DNA of 64,000 nt from assembly GCA_036186865.1 (NCBI GenBank), contig AP025043.1, positions 35,549,657 through 35,613,656 of the forward strand, written 5' to 3'. The DNA is from Eustoma russellianum. Its lineage: Eukaryota; Streptophyta; Magnoliopsida; Gentianales; Gentianaceae. The position numbers were made by a program, and so were the translations under genes. The notes under the pieces are model-generated. The model was not told the origin of the DNA. It made no database searches and saw only the letters and a program-made list of their open reading frames with translations. The first letter of the stretch is position 1. Each line of letters begins with the position of its first letter. Shown one piece after another: positions 22,700 through 34,300 of the stretch.

Positions 22700-23500
22700 T
22701 CATGGAGGCTGTAGCAACCTAGTACTGTGGTCCCACTTCCATTCGGGAACTTCGTGAGGCTGTAGCAACCTAGCGGGTTTCTGATGTTCTGCTTTCACCT
22801 TCTGGCAAACGAGGCACTTTTCCATGAATTCCGCAATCTGTCTTTTCATGCCACGCCACCAGAATCGTCGTTTCAAATATTGGTACATTTTATTTGCTCC
22901 AGGGTGGATAGATAATCGCGAATTGGGATCTTCCTTAAGAACTTCATTCAGTATGTCTTCGTCATTGGGTACACACAATCTTTCTCGAAAACAAAAACTG
23001 TTAACGTTTCGAACCTTAAATTCTTCGGTGGGTTTCATTCGTACCCGGTCCTTTATCTTGTTTAAGGTTTCATCCTTTTCTTGCCCCTCTTTAATTTTGT
23101 CTATTAGTGAAGGAATTATTACCAACTTTGCGAGCATGCCTTCAATTGAATCAACCTCTTCTAGATCAAATTCTTCCATGTCTCGCTGCAAAGGTGGTTG
23201 GCGTGGATGACTTGTTTTTCTACTTAATGCATCTGCTACCTTGTTGGCTTTCCCCGGATGATACTGAATTGATAGGTCGTAGTCCTTCATTAATTCTAGC
23301 CACCTTCGCTGTCGCATGTTTAGCTCTTTTTGGGAGAATAGATACTTGAGGCTTTTGTGGTCTGTGAAAATTTCGCACTTTTCACCGTATAGATAGTGCC
23401 TCCATATTTTCAGTGCAAACACCATGGCTGGTAATTCGAGGTCATGTACAGGGTAGTTCTGTTCAAAGGGCTTCAATTGTCGGGATGCGTATGCAATCAC
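22700..23500 (-). pseudogene. Gypsy RNase H end and integrase zinc-binding domain
   Basis: A 266-codon piece. It carries IAYASRQLKPFEQNYPVHDLEL, FTDHKSLKYLF and YHPGKANKVADALSR of the Gypsy RNase H (RT connection region). It continues with an HHCC integrase zinc domain: HPGANKMYQYL for the His pair and CLVCQKVKAEHQ for the Cys pair. It breaks off after EVPEWKWDH, where a 51 bp-offset direct repeat replaces the expected next residues. Upstream RNase H sequence continues through single stops to the RT at 23699. Confidence 0.9.
22705..22773. repeat. 18 bp direct duplication with filler inside integrase
   Basis: gaggctgtagcaacctag occurs at 22705-22722 and again at 22756-22773. It copies the RLLQP-coding segment and replaces the sequence that should encode the first catalytic Asp of integrase. 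Confidence 0.85.
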
Positions 23501-23698
23501 TCAATCTTTCTGCATTAGTACACATCCCAGCCCGTTCTTAGAAGCATCACTATATACAACTAAGTTTTCTCCAGGAATGGGTTGTGCTTAAACTGGGGCG
23601 GAGGTCAGCTTCTTCAATTCAGTAAAGCTCTTTTCGCAATCTGAGGTCCATTCAAATTTGTTTTTCTTCTGGGTCAAACGGGTCAGAGGCATAGCGGT

Positions 23699-24202
23699 TC
23701 AAGAGAATCCTTCCACGAACTTTTGATAGTAACCAGCAAGACCGAGAAAACTTCGTACTTCTGTAACATTTGTCGGTCTGGGCCACTCCGTGATTGCCTC
23801 GATTTTCTTGGGGTCCACCGATATACCTTCTTCAGATATTACATGCCCCAGAAATTCTACACTTCGTAGCCAGAATTCGCATTTACTAAACTTTGCATAC
23901 AGTTGTTTCCTTCGTAGAATGTCCAGAGCAACCCTTAAATGGTCTGCATGGGTCTCTTCATTCGATGAATATATCAAAATGTCTTCGATGAAGACTAAGA
24001 CGAACTTGTCTAGTTTGTCTTGAAAGACTCGATTCATTAGATCCATAAATGCTGCAGGGGCGTTGGTCAGTCCGAATGGCATTACTAAAAATTCGTAATG
24101 TCCATAACGGGTTCTGAATGCAGTTTTCTGGACGTCTTCAGCCTCGATCTTCAACTGGAAATATCCTGAGCGAAGATCAATTTTACTGAAAATCCTTGCC
24201 CA
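23699..24202 (-). pseudogene. Gypsy RT, C-terminal part
   Basis: Open for 170 codons (from 24211; the first codons lie in the intron-like insert). It starts at FSKIDLRSGYFQLKI with the first catalytic Asp of the palm, then MPFGLTNAPAAFMDLMN. The active-site motif reads FIEDILIYS, where family members normally have a YxDD or FxDD box, so the second-position Asp has become Glu. It ends with FLGHVISEEG and EVRSFLGLAGYYQKFVEGFS, the fingers-to-connection region. Confidence 0.92.
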
Positions 24203-24272
24203 CTGCATCATGATACCTTTATGTAGGGTTTATAATAGACACATTACTAAAATAAAATTTTAGTTTGCTTAC
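24203..24272 (-). other. 70 bp intron-like insertion in RT
   Basis: Between DDLFDQLR and ARIFSKIDL the minus strand has GTAAGC at 24272 and ATGCAG at 24203, a GT...AG pair. The insert is TA-rich, has in-frame stops and is not a multiple of three. Removing it rejoins the RT frame. The flanks also share GGG(T/C)AAG, so a short insertion with target duplication is the alternative. Confidence 0.55.
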
Positions 24273-24716
24273 CCGAAGCTGATCGAACAGATCGTCGATC
24301 CTTGGCAAAGGGTACTTATTCTTTATAGTGATCTTGTTGAGCTCCCTATAGTCAATACATAACCGCATACTTCCGTCCTTCTTCTTGACGAACAGTACGG
24401 GAGCTCCCCAAGGTGAAACACTTGGGCGAATCAGTTTCTTTTCCAGCAATTCGCGTAGCTGCTCCTTCAGTTCTTTTAGTTCCGTAGGTTCCATTCTGTA
24501 GGGAGCCTTTGATATTTGTTCAGCTCCCGCAACCAGGTTGATTTCAAAAGATATCTCCCGTTCCGGAGGAAGATCTGGCAACTCTTCTGGAAAAACATCT
24601 GGGTATTCGCGAACTACTGGGACTTGGGACAGATCTGAGGGTGCTTGATCCGTATTTATTGCATAGACGAGATATCCTTCATGTCCTTTCTTTAATGCTT
24701 TACTAGTGCGGGTCAC
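24273..24716 (-). pseudogene. Gypsy RT, N-terminal part
   Basis: The protein runs from a VVREYPDVFPEELPDLPP segment (the usual PR-RT linker of plant Gypsy) to ISFEINLVAGAEQISKAPYRM and LRELLEKKLIRPSVSPWGAPVLFVKKKDGSMRLCIDYRELN, ending at IDDLFDQLR. All are conserved blocks 1-3 of Gypsy RT. It is in frame with the protease piece, separated by a single TAG near 24750. Confidence 0.92.
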
Positions 24717-24752
24717 ATTTACATAAATGTTCTTAGGACACTTCTGTAACTT

Positions 24753-25127
24753 CTATCCTCCTTGAAAGGTTACTTCTTTACGTGTGGGGTCCTTAAAGGT
24801 AACTTGTTTTTCATTATAATCGATGTTGGCATAATTCTTGGAGAGCCAGTCCATTCCAAGAATTACATCGAAGTCCGTCATGGATATGGAAATCAAATCG
24901 GCGTTAAACCGATGATTATCAAACTCAAGTTCACAATTTTTGAAAACATGGTGAGCTACAAGCACCTGTTCCCCAGCTTCTTGGATTCTATAAGGTGCAT
25001 CACTATAGGTTGGGTTTTTCTCAATATTCTTTGCAAATCTCTTGGATATGAAAGAGTGGCTAGCGCCACTATCAAATAACACGTTGGCAGGTACTGAACA
25101 TACTAGTATAGCTCCTGAATCATACAA
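24753..25127 (-). pseudogene. Gypsy aspartic protease
   Basis: A 124-codon piece with VLFDSGASHSFISKRFA, the DSGAS active site of retropepsins that cleave the polyprotein, and FDVILGMDWLSKNYANIDY, the ILGMDWL block. It lies between gag and RT as expected. A single stop separates it from RT in the same frame, and it is in frame with the gag piece at 25332-25856. Confidence 0.92.
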
Positions 25128-25331
25128 TACGTACTAAGCAACCATAAGGCAACAGTATTTGTAAAGGAAAAATTAGTACAATTCTCTGAAAATACCTGTC
25201 ACCACGTCATTGGCCTCTTCAGCATCTGCGTCAGTCATAGCGTGAACTCGTGCGTTGGTACGCTGACGCTGAGGCTTTGGCGGCTGTTGTTGCTGTTGGG
25301 CCCCCTTCTCCGGACACTCTCTAGCTATGTG

Positions 25332-25856
25332 TCATGGTTTCCCGCATCCAAAGCAGGTGGTTCCTTTGTTTGGACAGTCCTTAAAGATGTGCCCTGTCTT
25401 ACCGCATCCAAAACATTTCCCTGCTTGGATATAACATTCTCCCACGTGGCGCTTACCGCAATGAGAGCAACTTGAAATGGTAGATTGTTGTCCTTGATTT
25501 TGTGATTGATTCTTTTGGGAGCAGCGTTGAAATCTATTCTTCCTTTGATGCCCTGGGCACTTTGTATTTTGCTTTGCGGACTTACGAGGCCCTCCGCTTC
25601 CGGACACCTCTCTTCCTCTCTTTTGACTAAACTCATCCCGACGGATGATATCTCTTTCAATTCTGTAACAGGCATCTAGAAGGGCACCAAAGTTTGCTGG
25701 ATTGGCATTAACCAGCCACGTTGGGATTCCAAGGTTCTGTCCTCTCTCGAATTTCAACATTTTGGTTTCTTCATCGTTCATGGTGGATGGTTGAAATCTT
25801 CCCAGAGCTATGAATTTATTAGCGTAGTCAGCAACCGTCATTCTGGATTCTTGCAC
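25332..25856 (-). pseudogene. Gypsy gag C-terminal half with zinc knuckles
   Basis: 174 codons. QESRMTVADYANKFIALGRF is the end of the Retrotrans_gag domain. The basic tail carries three consecutive Cys/His segments: CSHCGKRHVGEC, CFGCGKTGHIFKDC and CFGCGKP. The third is cut by a TGA that would be a CGA Arg codon in a working copy; HIARECP follows in frame. The knuckles bind the element's RNA for packaging. Confidence 0.92.
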
Positions 25857-25922
25857 TAGGGATTCAAACTCATGTCTTTTCTGTAGTTTAACTGAGGGTG
25901 GTATGTAAAACTTATTGAATTC

Positions 25923-26210
25923 CTAGAGGAACCTCTCCCAGGAAATTGGTCTTGGCAAAGCTTGTAGATTGGCCTTCCACCACTCGTTGGCCTCTCCTAA
26001 CAGAAAGGGTCTAATTGCCTGAGTCTTTACTTCTTCCGGGGCTCTAATTAGTTCGAAGCAATTTTCCACCTCATTAAGCCACTTCTCAGTGGCATCAGGA
26101 TCTGACTTCCCTTCAAATGGCGGAACGTTGGCTCTCTTCAACTTTTCAAAATAATACTGAGCATCTCTGACCGGCTCATGAGGTTGAGGGTTATTCTGTT
26201 GCTGCATCAC
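25923..26210 (-). pseudogene. Gypsy gag middle (Retrotrans_gag domain)
   Basis: A 95-codon piece: QYYFEKLKRANVPPFEGKSDPDATEKWLNEVENCFELI...GEANEWWKANLQALP, the classic Retrotrans_gag core. It is interrupted upstream at 26210 by the SIRE-derived insertion and resumes at 34420-34640. A TAG at about 25920 separates it from the next piece. Confidence 0.92.
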
Positions 26211-29172
26211 TGTAGAGAAAAAGGGGTTTGAATGATTTTCAAATACATGATTTAAATGTGCTCAAAAACGAGCACAAGATAAAACGTGCATGATATAAGC
26301 AAACGTGTGCATGATATTGCTTAGTACTTACCTTATTTAGCTTATATATAATGTTGCCGGACTAACGAGCCATGAAGCATTAAAGCTTACATCATATGGC
26401 AAACAATTGTTGTGTTTATACTATTTTCAGGTGCCACCATTAATGAACTAAACTAGTTCATTAAGTGAAGTACTTAGTTTGTTAAACTAAGTAGTTCATT
26501 AAAGGAAACCACATTTGGAAAAGGCACAAAGGTAACAAAGCTAAGGAAGGAAAATTTTCTCCTCCTCCCCTCTTTAATGTGACACGCCATATACACATAT
26601 ATTACATATATTTTCAGATTTTTTGAAAAAGGCACATACACATGTATTCCAACGTACTACCGACACGTTATATATTTTACGTACGTATGTTAACGTCACA
26701 CCACTATACTTAACTCATATTTATGAGTATATTCAGGTCTTATATCATATGATATAAGATATGGTGTTGACAAATTAAATACAACACGATAAAAGGTTCT
26801 AAACCAAAAATTGTCGTATCGGACGAATACCGAAACTTTGCCAACGTGTCACATACTTGCCATAAATAGATGGCCAGCCCCTATACCTCAAAAATCATTA
26901 TTATTTTCGTGGGTTACATGTAATATTCAGCCAAAAATACTTTCCATGTTGGCACACACAAATTACTCCACATTAAGGCCAAAATGTGAAGATTCCAAAT
27001 TTAATTTTGTCACATGTTAATGGTACCACTTTAGACCAGCCAAGTGCTGAGATTTAAAGTATATATTATATATATTATGTGTAACATAATATATATAACA
27101 TGTGCAAGAAGTTGGATTTTAATTAGAGAAAAATCAGGTAATCGATAAATATCGAAAATTCGGTTTTCTACGCACACAACACATGGAACGTTTGTGGTAC
27201 ATCATGTGACACGTATCTAGACACTTTTTACATATGATATACATTTTAAAGTGTTCTAAAAAATTAAATTAAGGGCTGATTGGATTATAACATGTGTGTA
27301 TTATTAAATGTGCATTATTTTACAAAGTTAGCAAAAATAAATTTCAGCACATGCACATACATATCCAACACCACCTACAACTGAGATGGAGCTTATTTGG
27401 AGCTTTGTTGGCATATTGATTGGTCAAGGATCAATCATGCAATGTTGGTGAATTAAAGAGAGAAGCTAAAAATGGTAAGAATTCAAAATTTGTCTCTCTT
27501 ATAACACATGCTGAAAATTTCAGCATGCTACACAAGGCTGGCCGATTTTTTGACATAAATGTGATATAATTTGTCATCTTTTATTGTGTGATTAATTGGA
27601 AGAAGAAATGGAAATGATTTGAATATTATTTAAATTAATAAAGTGTGATATTCTACATATCACACATGCTGAAATTTTTTCAGCATGTGTGAGACATAGA
27701 GTGGCCGAATTATTGAGCATAAAGATGTCCATGTTCATTTCCAATGTGATAAAGTTATTTACCATCAATTGGTGATTCATTTTATAAAGAAAAATCAAAT
27801 TAAATTTGGCATTATTTTGAATGAAATGGAATGATGCACATGCTGAAAATTCAGCATGGCATGGCCGAATTTTTGGCTCAATTTTGTGAGAAAATTGTCC
27901 TGCAACTTTTATGTGATAATCTTATGATTTATGGAAATTATTTTGTGATGATTTTGGCACATGTTTAAGTGTTATTCTCAGATTTTTCCAAGTCATAAAT
28001 GATGACAACATTCAACCAATCATGAAGTGCCAAGTAAACGAAGCTTAAATGATCATCCAATAAGAAGATGCCAAGTAAGCAAGACCATGTCACAATGATG
28101 TCTTACATCCTCCCAAGGACTTAGAAGATAATTTTCAAGAGGGAGACTACACTCTGGGGGCGGCCAAAACAAATTAAAAGGAGAGAAAAAAGAGCAAAAC
28201 AAGAACAAGAACAAGAGTTGCAAGTTCAAGGATCAAAAGTGTTCTAGACTTCTTCTTCTACATTCTCTTTCTTTCTTTCTTCTTGTAAGCCTATTGTATT
28301 CATATCATTCAATCTTGAATAGGCTTGATATAGACTACCACTCATTATATATCTTTGTAAAAGATTGATCAAGGTGTGATCAATCTTCATTCTTGCGAGG
28401 TGGTGGTGTTCGTGCAAATTGTATTTATCATACAAGGTTTGTAAAGGGTTGGAGTTAGTGTGTAACTCCATCAACCCTGTGGTAAGGTGTTTTTGTATTG
28501 TGTGATTAGTGTGAACCAAGGAAGGTGTTCCTTGAAGACTGGAGTAGGTTGTTTATAACCGAACCAGTATAAAAATCTTGGTGCCATTTACTTTCAGCAT
28601 TTACTCTCAGTTACTGCACAGTTTAGGGTTAATTTGGCACAAGTTTCAACCCTTTTTGATCAGTATAAGTTGATCAAATATCAGAAGTCCTGAGACTAGT
28701 GCAGTCTGATTTTCAGACTTGCAAAGGTTGAGACTTTGATTGTAGTTGACCTACTTCCCAAAAGAATTTTGCAAAACTGTTTCAACCCATTTAAATGTAG
28801 TATATAAGGAGTTAATGGTTAAATTTTCAGAGCTTTTGGACGTTCACACAAATAGGAATAAAGTTTTCAAAACCATCTACAGTTTATGGCAGATTCGAGC
28901 AATCTGAGTACCAACGGTTTTTGAAGGGGTTAAAGGTTGAATTTTAATTTGAAATTTTTAGAGGACCCTCATAACATCTGAGGCTAAGTTATCTCAAAAT
29001 TTCAATATTTTTGGAGACCTATAACCTGGTTTTAAAAACGTTTTAAAACTAGTCCTGAAAACAGAATCTGTTTTCAGAAGTTGAGTTGTTTAGGTTTAAA
29101 CAAATTTTAAAAACCACACTTTCCGCACCACCTATTCAACCCCCCTTCTAGTGGTGCCTTTCAGATCCTACA
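26211..29172 (+). repeat. Gag-only element copy 1, 5' LTR
   Basis: Starts TGTAGAGAAAAAGGGG and ends CAGATCCTACA. It contains perfect palindromes at 26442-26462, 26472-26492 and 26739-26758, three TGCTGAAA palindromes at 27507-27527, 27661-27691 and 27839-27858, and an AAGCCTATT/AATAGGCTT pair at 28287-28326. Confidence 0.95.
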
Positions 29173-29174
29173 AT

Positions 29175-29186
29175 TGGTATCAGAGC
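29175..29186 (+). other. PBS of gag-only element copy 1
   Basis: TGGTATCAGAGC, the exact plant initiator tRNA-Met type PBS, two bases after the LTR. Confidence 0.93.
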
Positions 29187-29253
29187 GCAGGAACACTCAC
29201 TTCAAAGAATCCAACGATTCAGTGAGATAGCAACCACAACCGTGCAAGAAGGA

Positions 29254-31117
29254 ATGTCAACTGTAAGGTCTCCTCTTTTCGACGGTGAGTCTTTTATTCA
29301 ATGGAAATTAAGAATGAAACTTTTTTTTTATGGCTATTGATATTGATCTATGGTCCTTCATAGAAGACGGTCCATTTGTTCCTACTAAGATGTCAATTAT
29401 TGATGGTGTCACACTAGATGTTACAAAAACGAAACAAGAATACACTAGTGATGACAAAAAGAAATTGAGTATGAATGCTAAAGCCATGCAACTACTATTA
29501 AATGGCCTAAGTAAGAGTGAGGCTAGTTACGTGTCTAATTGTTCTAGTGCTCAAGAGATGTGGCATATTCTTGAAATGAAACATGAAGGGACTAGCCAAG
29601 TAAAGGAGTCCAAACTCAATATGCTTATGTCCACACTTGAGTCCTTTAAATTATTGCCAAATGAGTCCATTGTTGAGATGGATTTACGCTTGACTAACAT
29701 TTACAATTCTCTTGAGTCTCTTGGCAAAGCCTTCACTATGCAGGAAAAGGTACAAAAGGTCTTGCGAAGCCTTCCATCCGAGTGGGATCCTAAAGTAATG
29801 GCCATAGAAGAAAGCAAAGAGACCAAATCGATTAAAATGGAAGAACTAATCGGATCACTTAAGGTATATGAAAACAAACTTGCTTTAAGACATTCTGAGT
29901 CCATTTCTAATAATGATAGGGCTATAGCATTTAAACCAAATGAATACGTCGTAGATGATAGTGACACAGATTCCGATGATGAGGACTTAATCACAATGGC
30001 TAAAAGATTAAGAAAAATATTGAGAAAATCGATTAAACATAAGTCTACCTCATCTAAGGATCATAAAAATAAAAATAAGGAAATAAAGTGCTATGAATGC
30101 GGCAAACTCAGACATCTATCATATGACTGCCCTAATAAAGAAAAACAAACAAACAAATACCCTGACAAAGATCGGAACAAGAATAGACTCGTCTCAGAAC
30201 CTAAGCAAAGGAGAAGAGCATTTAAAGCCTCCACTTAGAGTGACACACCCGACTCTGAGACTGATGATACAGAAGAACACAAGGCACAAGTATGCTTTAC
30301 ATCTAAAGCATCAAATGAGGTATCCTCCGACTCTGATTCCGATTCTGAATGTTCATATGATGATTTATTTAGTCAATATTTAGAATTGCATAAGTTTTCA
30401 AAGACTCTTGCAAAAGAAAAGAAGCGATTAATTGAAGACAAGAAATTGTTAGAATCTTCTAACAAAGATCTTGTGTTTCAATTAAACGATTCAAAAGAAG
30501 AGTCGTCATGCATTATAAATTCATTAAAATCTGAAATTTCATCATTGACATCCGAGAACATTGAATTGAAATCCGAGATTTCAAACTTGAAATCAAGGAA
30601 TGCGGATGTAGAGAAAAAGGTGAAACAATTTGACACGAGATCTAACATGCTGCATCATATTATCTTATCACAAAAGCACGATAGTGACAAAACGGGGTTG
30701 GGATACGTTGATACTAATGAAGTATCCACCAAACAAACTAAGTTTGTTGTGTCTAAGAAAGTAGGCACCCCAAAGCCTCAAATGGCGTCTAAGATAACGC
30801 AAAAATTGCATATTCCCTCATCACGCCCCACTTCCTCTTCATATCATGTGAAATACAACTTTGTACCATATAGATATGAAAAGAGAAGAGTGATGCATAC
30901 ACGACATTCATTTCATCCACGCACTACGCACACACACACAAGGACATATCAAAAACGTCCTACATATAATGCGTATAAAGGAGTTCTTGGCCAAAGGCCA
31001 GATACAGTTGCACCAAAAGTTTATTGTGTTACGTTCTCATCACCTTTCTCACCTTTTGGAAGACCTAGAAAGGTCACCCAAATTTGGGTACCAAAAGGGA
31101 CATTTTCAAAGGGTTGA
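29254..31117 (+). pseudogene. SIRE-type gag of gag-only element copy 1
   Basis: Gag forms the virus-like particle. The expected start at 29254 is followed by a one-base excess in a nine-T run (29319-29327). The long frame then opens with an ATG at 29330. From there a single frame runs to 31117, broken only by one TAG at 30236. Domains: UBN2/Copia gag region (AMQLLLNGLSKSEASYVSNCSSAQEMWHIL), an acidic SDTDSDDED segment, one CCHC knuckle (CYECGKLRHLSYDC), a Ser/Asp-rich linker, a coiled coil (about 30400-30640, heptad Lys/Glu/Leu), and the IWVPKG tail that in SIRE elements sits just before protease. Here the protein stops at that point. The knuckle has RH where copy 2 has GH. Confidence 0.9.
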
Positions 31118-31379
31118 ATAAATAACCCTTACGAACGTACGTATATGAAATGCATGATTTTTTTCTTCATCGTTACAGGCATCTTTTGATTTGCTTTCCA
31201 AAACAAAGGGGAGAGAAAGCATGATTTAAGGGGGAGAGAGATACTGATTGCACAAATCAAGGGGGAACCGGATTTGAAATTTGATATTCAAATTTAAAAT
31301 TTATGCATGTTTGAAGGGGGAGCGATAGTATTTAAATCATGTGCATAAGTTATTTTGAAAATCATCAAAAGGGGGAGAT
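31118..31379 (+). other. 3' leader with repeated polypurine tracts, copy 1
   Basis: Five purine tracts of the AAGGGGGAG type occur near 31206, 31228, 31258, 31315 and 31368. The last, AAAAGGGGGAGAT, directly precedes the 3' LTR and is the likely primer. No pol sequence is present between gag and the LTR. Confidence 0.8.
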
Positions 31380-34300
31380 TGTAGAGAAAAAGGGGTTTGA
31401 ATGATTTTCAAATACATGATTTAAATGTGCACAAAAACGAGCATAAGATAAAACGTGCATGATATAAGCAAACGTGTGCATGATATTGCTTAGTACTTAC
31501 CTTATTTAGCTTATATATAATGTTGCCGGACTAACGAGCCATGAAGCGTTAAAGCTTACATCATATGGCAAACATTTGTTGTGTTTATACTATTTTCAGG
31601 TGCCACCATTAATGAACTAAACTAGTTCATTAAGTGAAGTACTTAGTTTATTAAACTAAGTAGTTCATTAAAGGAAACCACATTTGTAAAAGGTACAAAG
31701 GTAACAAAGCTAAGGAAGGAAATCTTTCTCCTCCTCCCCTCTTTAATGTGACACGCCATATACACATATATTACATATATTTTCAGATTTTTTGAAAAAG
31801 GCACATACACATGTATTCCAACGTACTACCGACACGTTATATATTTTACCTACGTACGTTAACGTCACACCACTATACTTAACTCATATTTATGAGTATA
31901 TTCAGGTCTTATATCATATGATATAAGATATGGTGTTGACAAATTAAATACAACACGATAAAAGGTTCTAAACCTAAAATTGTCGTATCGGGCGAATACC
32001 GAAACTTCGCCAACGTGTCACGTACTTGCCATAAATAGATGGCCAGCCCCTATACCTCAAAAATCATTATTATTTTCGTGGGTTACATGTAATATTCAGC
32101 CAAAAATACTTTCCATGTTGGCACACACAAATTACTCCACATTAAGGCCAAAATGTGAAGATTCCAAGTTTAATTTTGTCACATGTTAATGGTACCACTT
32201 TAGACCAGACAAGTGCTGAGATTTAAAGTATATATTATATATATTATGTGTAACATAATATATATAACATGTGCAAGAAGTTGGAATTTAATTTGAGAAA
32301 AATCGGGTAATCGATAAATATCGAAAATTCGGTTTTCTACGCACACAACACATGGAACGTTTGTGGTACATCATGTGACACGTAGACACTTTTTACATGT
32401 GACATACATTTTAAAGTGTTCTAGAAAATTAAATTAAGGGCTGATTGGAATATAACATGTGTGTATTATTAAATGTGCATTATTTTACAAAGTTAGCAAA
32501 AATAAATTTCAGCACATGCACATACATATCCAACGCCACCTACAGCTGAGATGGAGCTTATTTGGAGCCTTGTTGGCATATTTATTGGTCAAGGATCAAT
32601 CATGCAATGTTGGTGAATTAAAGAGAAGCTAAAAATGGTAAGAATTCAAAATTTGTCTCTCTTATAAGACATGCTGAAAATTTCAGCATGCTACACAAGG
32701 CTGGCCGATTTTTTTGACATAAATGTGATATAATTTGTCATCTTTTATTGTGTGATTAATTGGAAGAAGAAATGGAAATGATTTGAATACTATTTAAATT
32801 AATAAAGTGTGATATTCTACATATCACACATGCTGAAATTTTTTCAGCATGTGTGAGACATAGAGTGGCCGAATTATTGAGCATAAAGATGTCCATGTTC
32901 ATTTCCAATGTGATAAAGTTATTTACCATCAATTGGTGATTCATTTTATAAAGAAAAATCAAATTAAATTTGGCACTATTTTGAATGAAATGGAATGATG
33001 CACATGCTGAAAATTCAGCATGGCATGGCCGAATTTTTGGCTCAATTTTGTGAGAAAATTGTCCTGCAACATTTATGTGATAATCTTATGATTTATGGAA
33101 ATTATTTTGTGATGATTTTGGCACATGTTTAAGTGTTATTCTCAGATTTTTCCAAGTCATAAATGATGACAACATTCAACCAATCATGAAGTGCCAAGTA
33201 AGCGAAGCTTAAATGATCATCCAATAAGAAGATGCCAAGTAAGCAAGACCATGTCACAATGATGTCTTACATCCTCCCAAGGACTTAGAAGATAATTTTC
33301 AAGAGGGAGACTACACTCTGGGGGCGGCCAAAACAAATTAAAAGGAGAGAAAAAAGAGCAAAACAAGAACAAGAACAAGAGTTGCAAGTTCAAGGATCAA
33401 AAGTGTTCTAGACTTCTTCTTCTACATTCTCTTTCTTTCTTTCTTCTTGTAAGCCTATTGTATTCATATCTTTCAATCTTGAATAGGCTTGATATAGACC
33501 ACCACTCATTATATATCTTTGTAAAAGATTGATCAAGGTGTGATCAATCTTCATTCTTGCGAGGTGGTGGTGTTCGTGCAAATTGTATTTATCATACAAC
33601 GTTTGTAAAGGGTCGGAGTTGATGTGTAACTCCATCAACCCTGTGGTAAGGTATTTTTGTATTGTGTGATTAGTGTGAACCAAGGGAGGTGTTCCTTGAA
33701 GACTGGAGTAGGTTGTTTATAACCGAACCAGTATAAAAATCTTGGTGCCATTTACTTTCAGCATTTACTTTCAGTTACTGCACAATTTACTCTCTTTGTT
33801 CGTATTCGTAAAAATAGTAAACGACTTTCAAAAATCACAAAAATTTCCAGAAACATACCCACACAGTCTAGGGTTAATTTGGCATAAGTTTCAACCTTTT
33901 TTGATAAGTATAAGTGGATCAAACATCAAAAGTCCTGAGACTACTGCAGTCTGATTTTCAGACTTGCAAAGGTTGAGACTTTGATTGTAGTTGACCTACT
34001 TCCCAAAAGAATTTTTCAAAACTGTTTCAACCCATTTAAATATATTATATAAAGAGTTAGTGGTTAAATTTTCAGAGCTTTTGGACGTTCACACAAATAG
34101 AAATAAATTTTTCAAAACCATCTACAGTTTGTGGCAGATTCGAGCAATCTGAGTACCAACGGTTTTCGAAGGGGTTAAAGGTTGAATTTTAATTTGAAAT
34201 TTTTAGAGGATCCTCATAACATCTGAGGATAAATTATCTCAAAATTTCATAATTTTTGGAGACTTATAACCTGGTTTTAAAAACATTTTAAAACTGGTCC

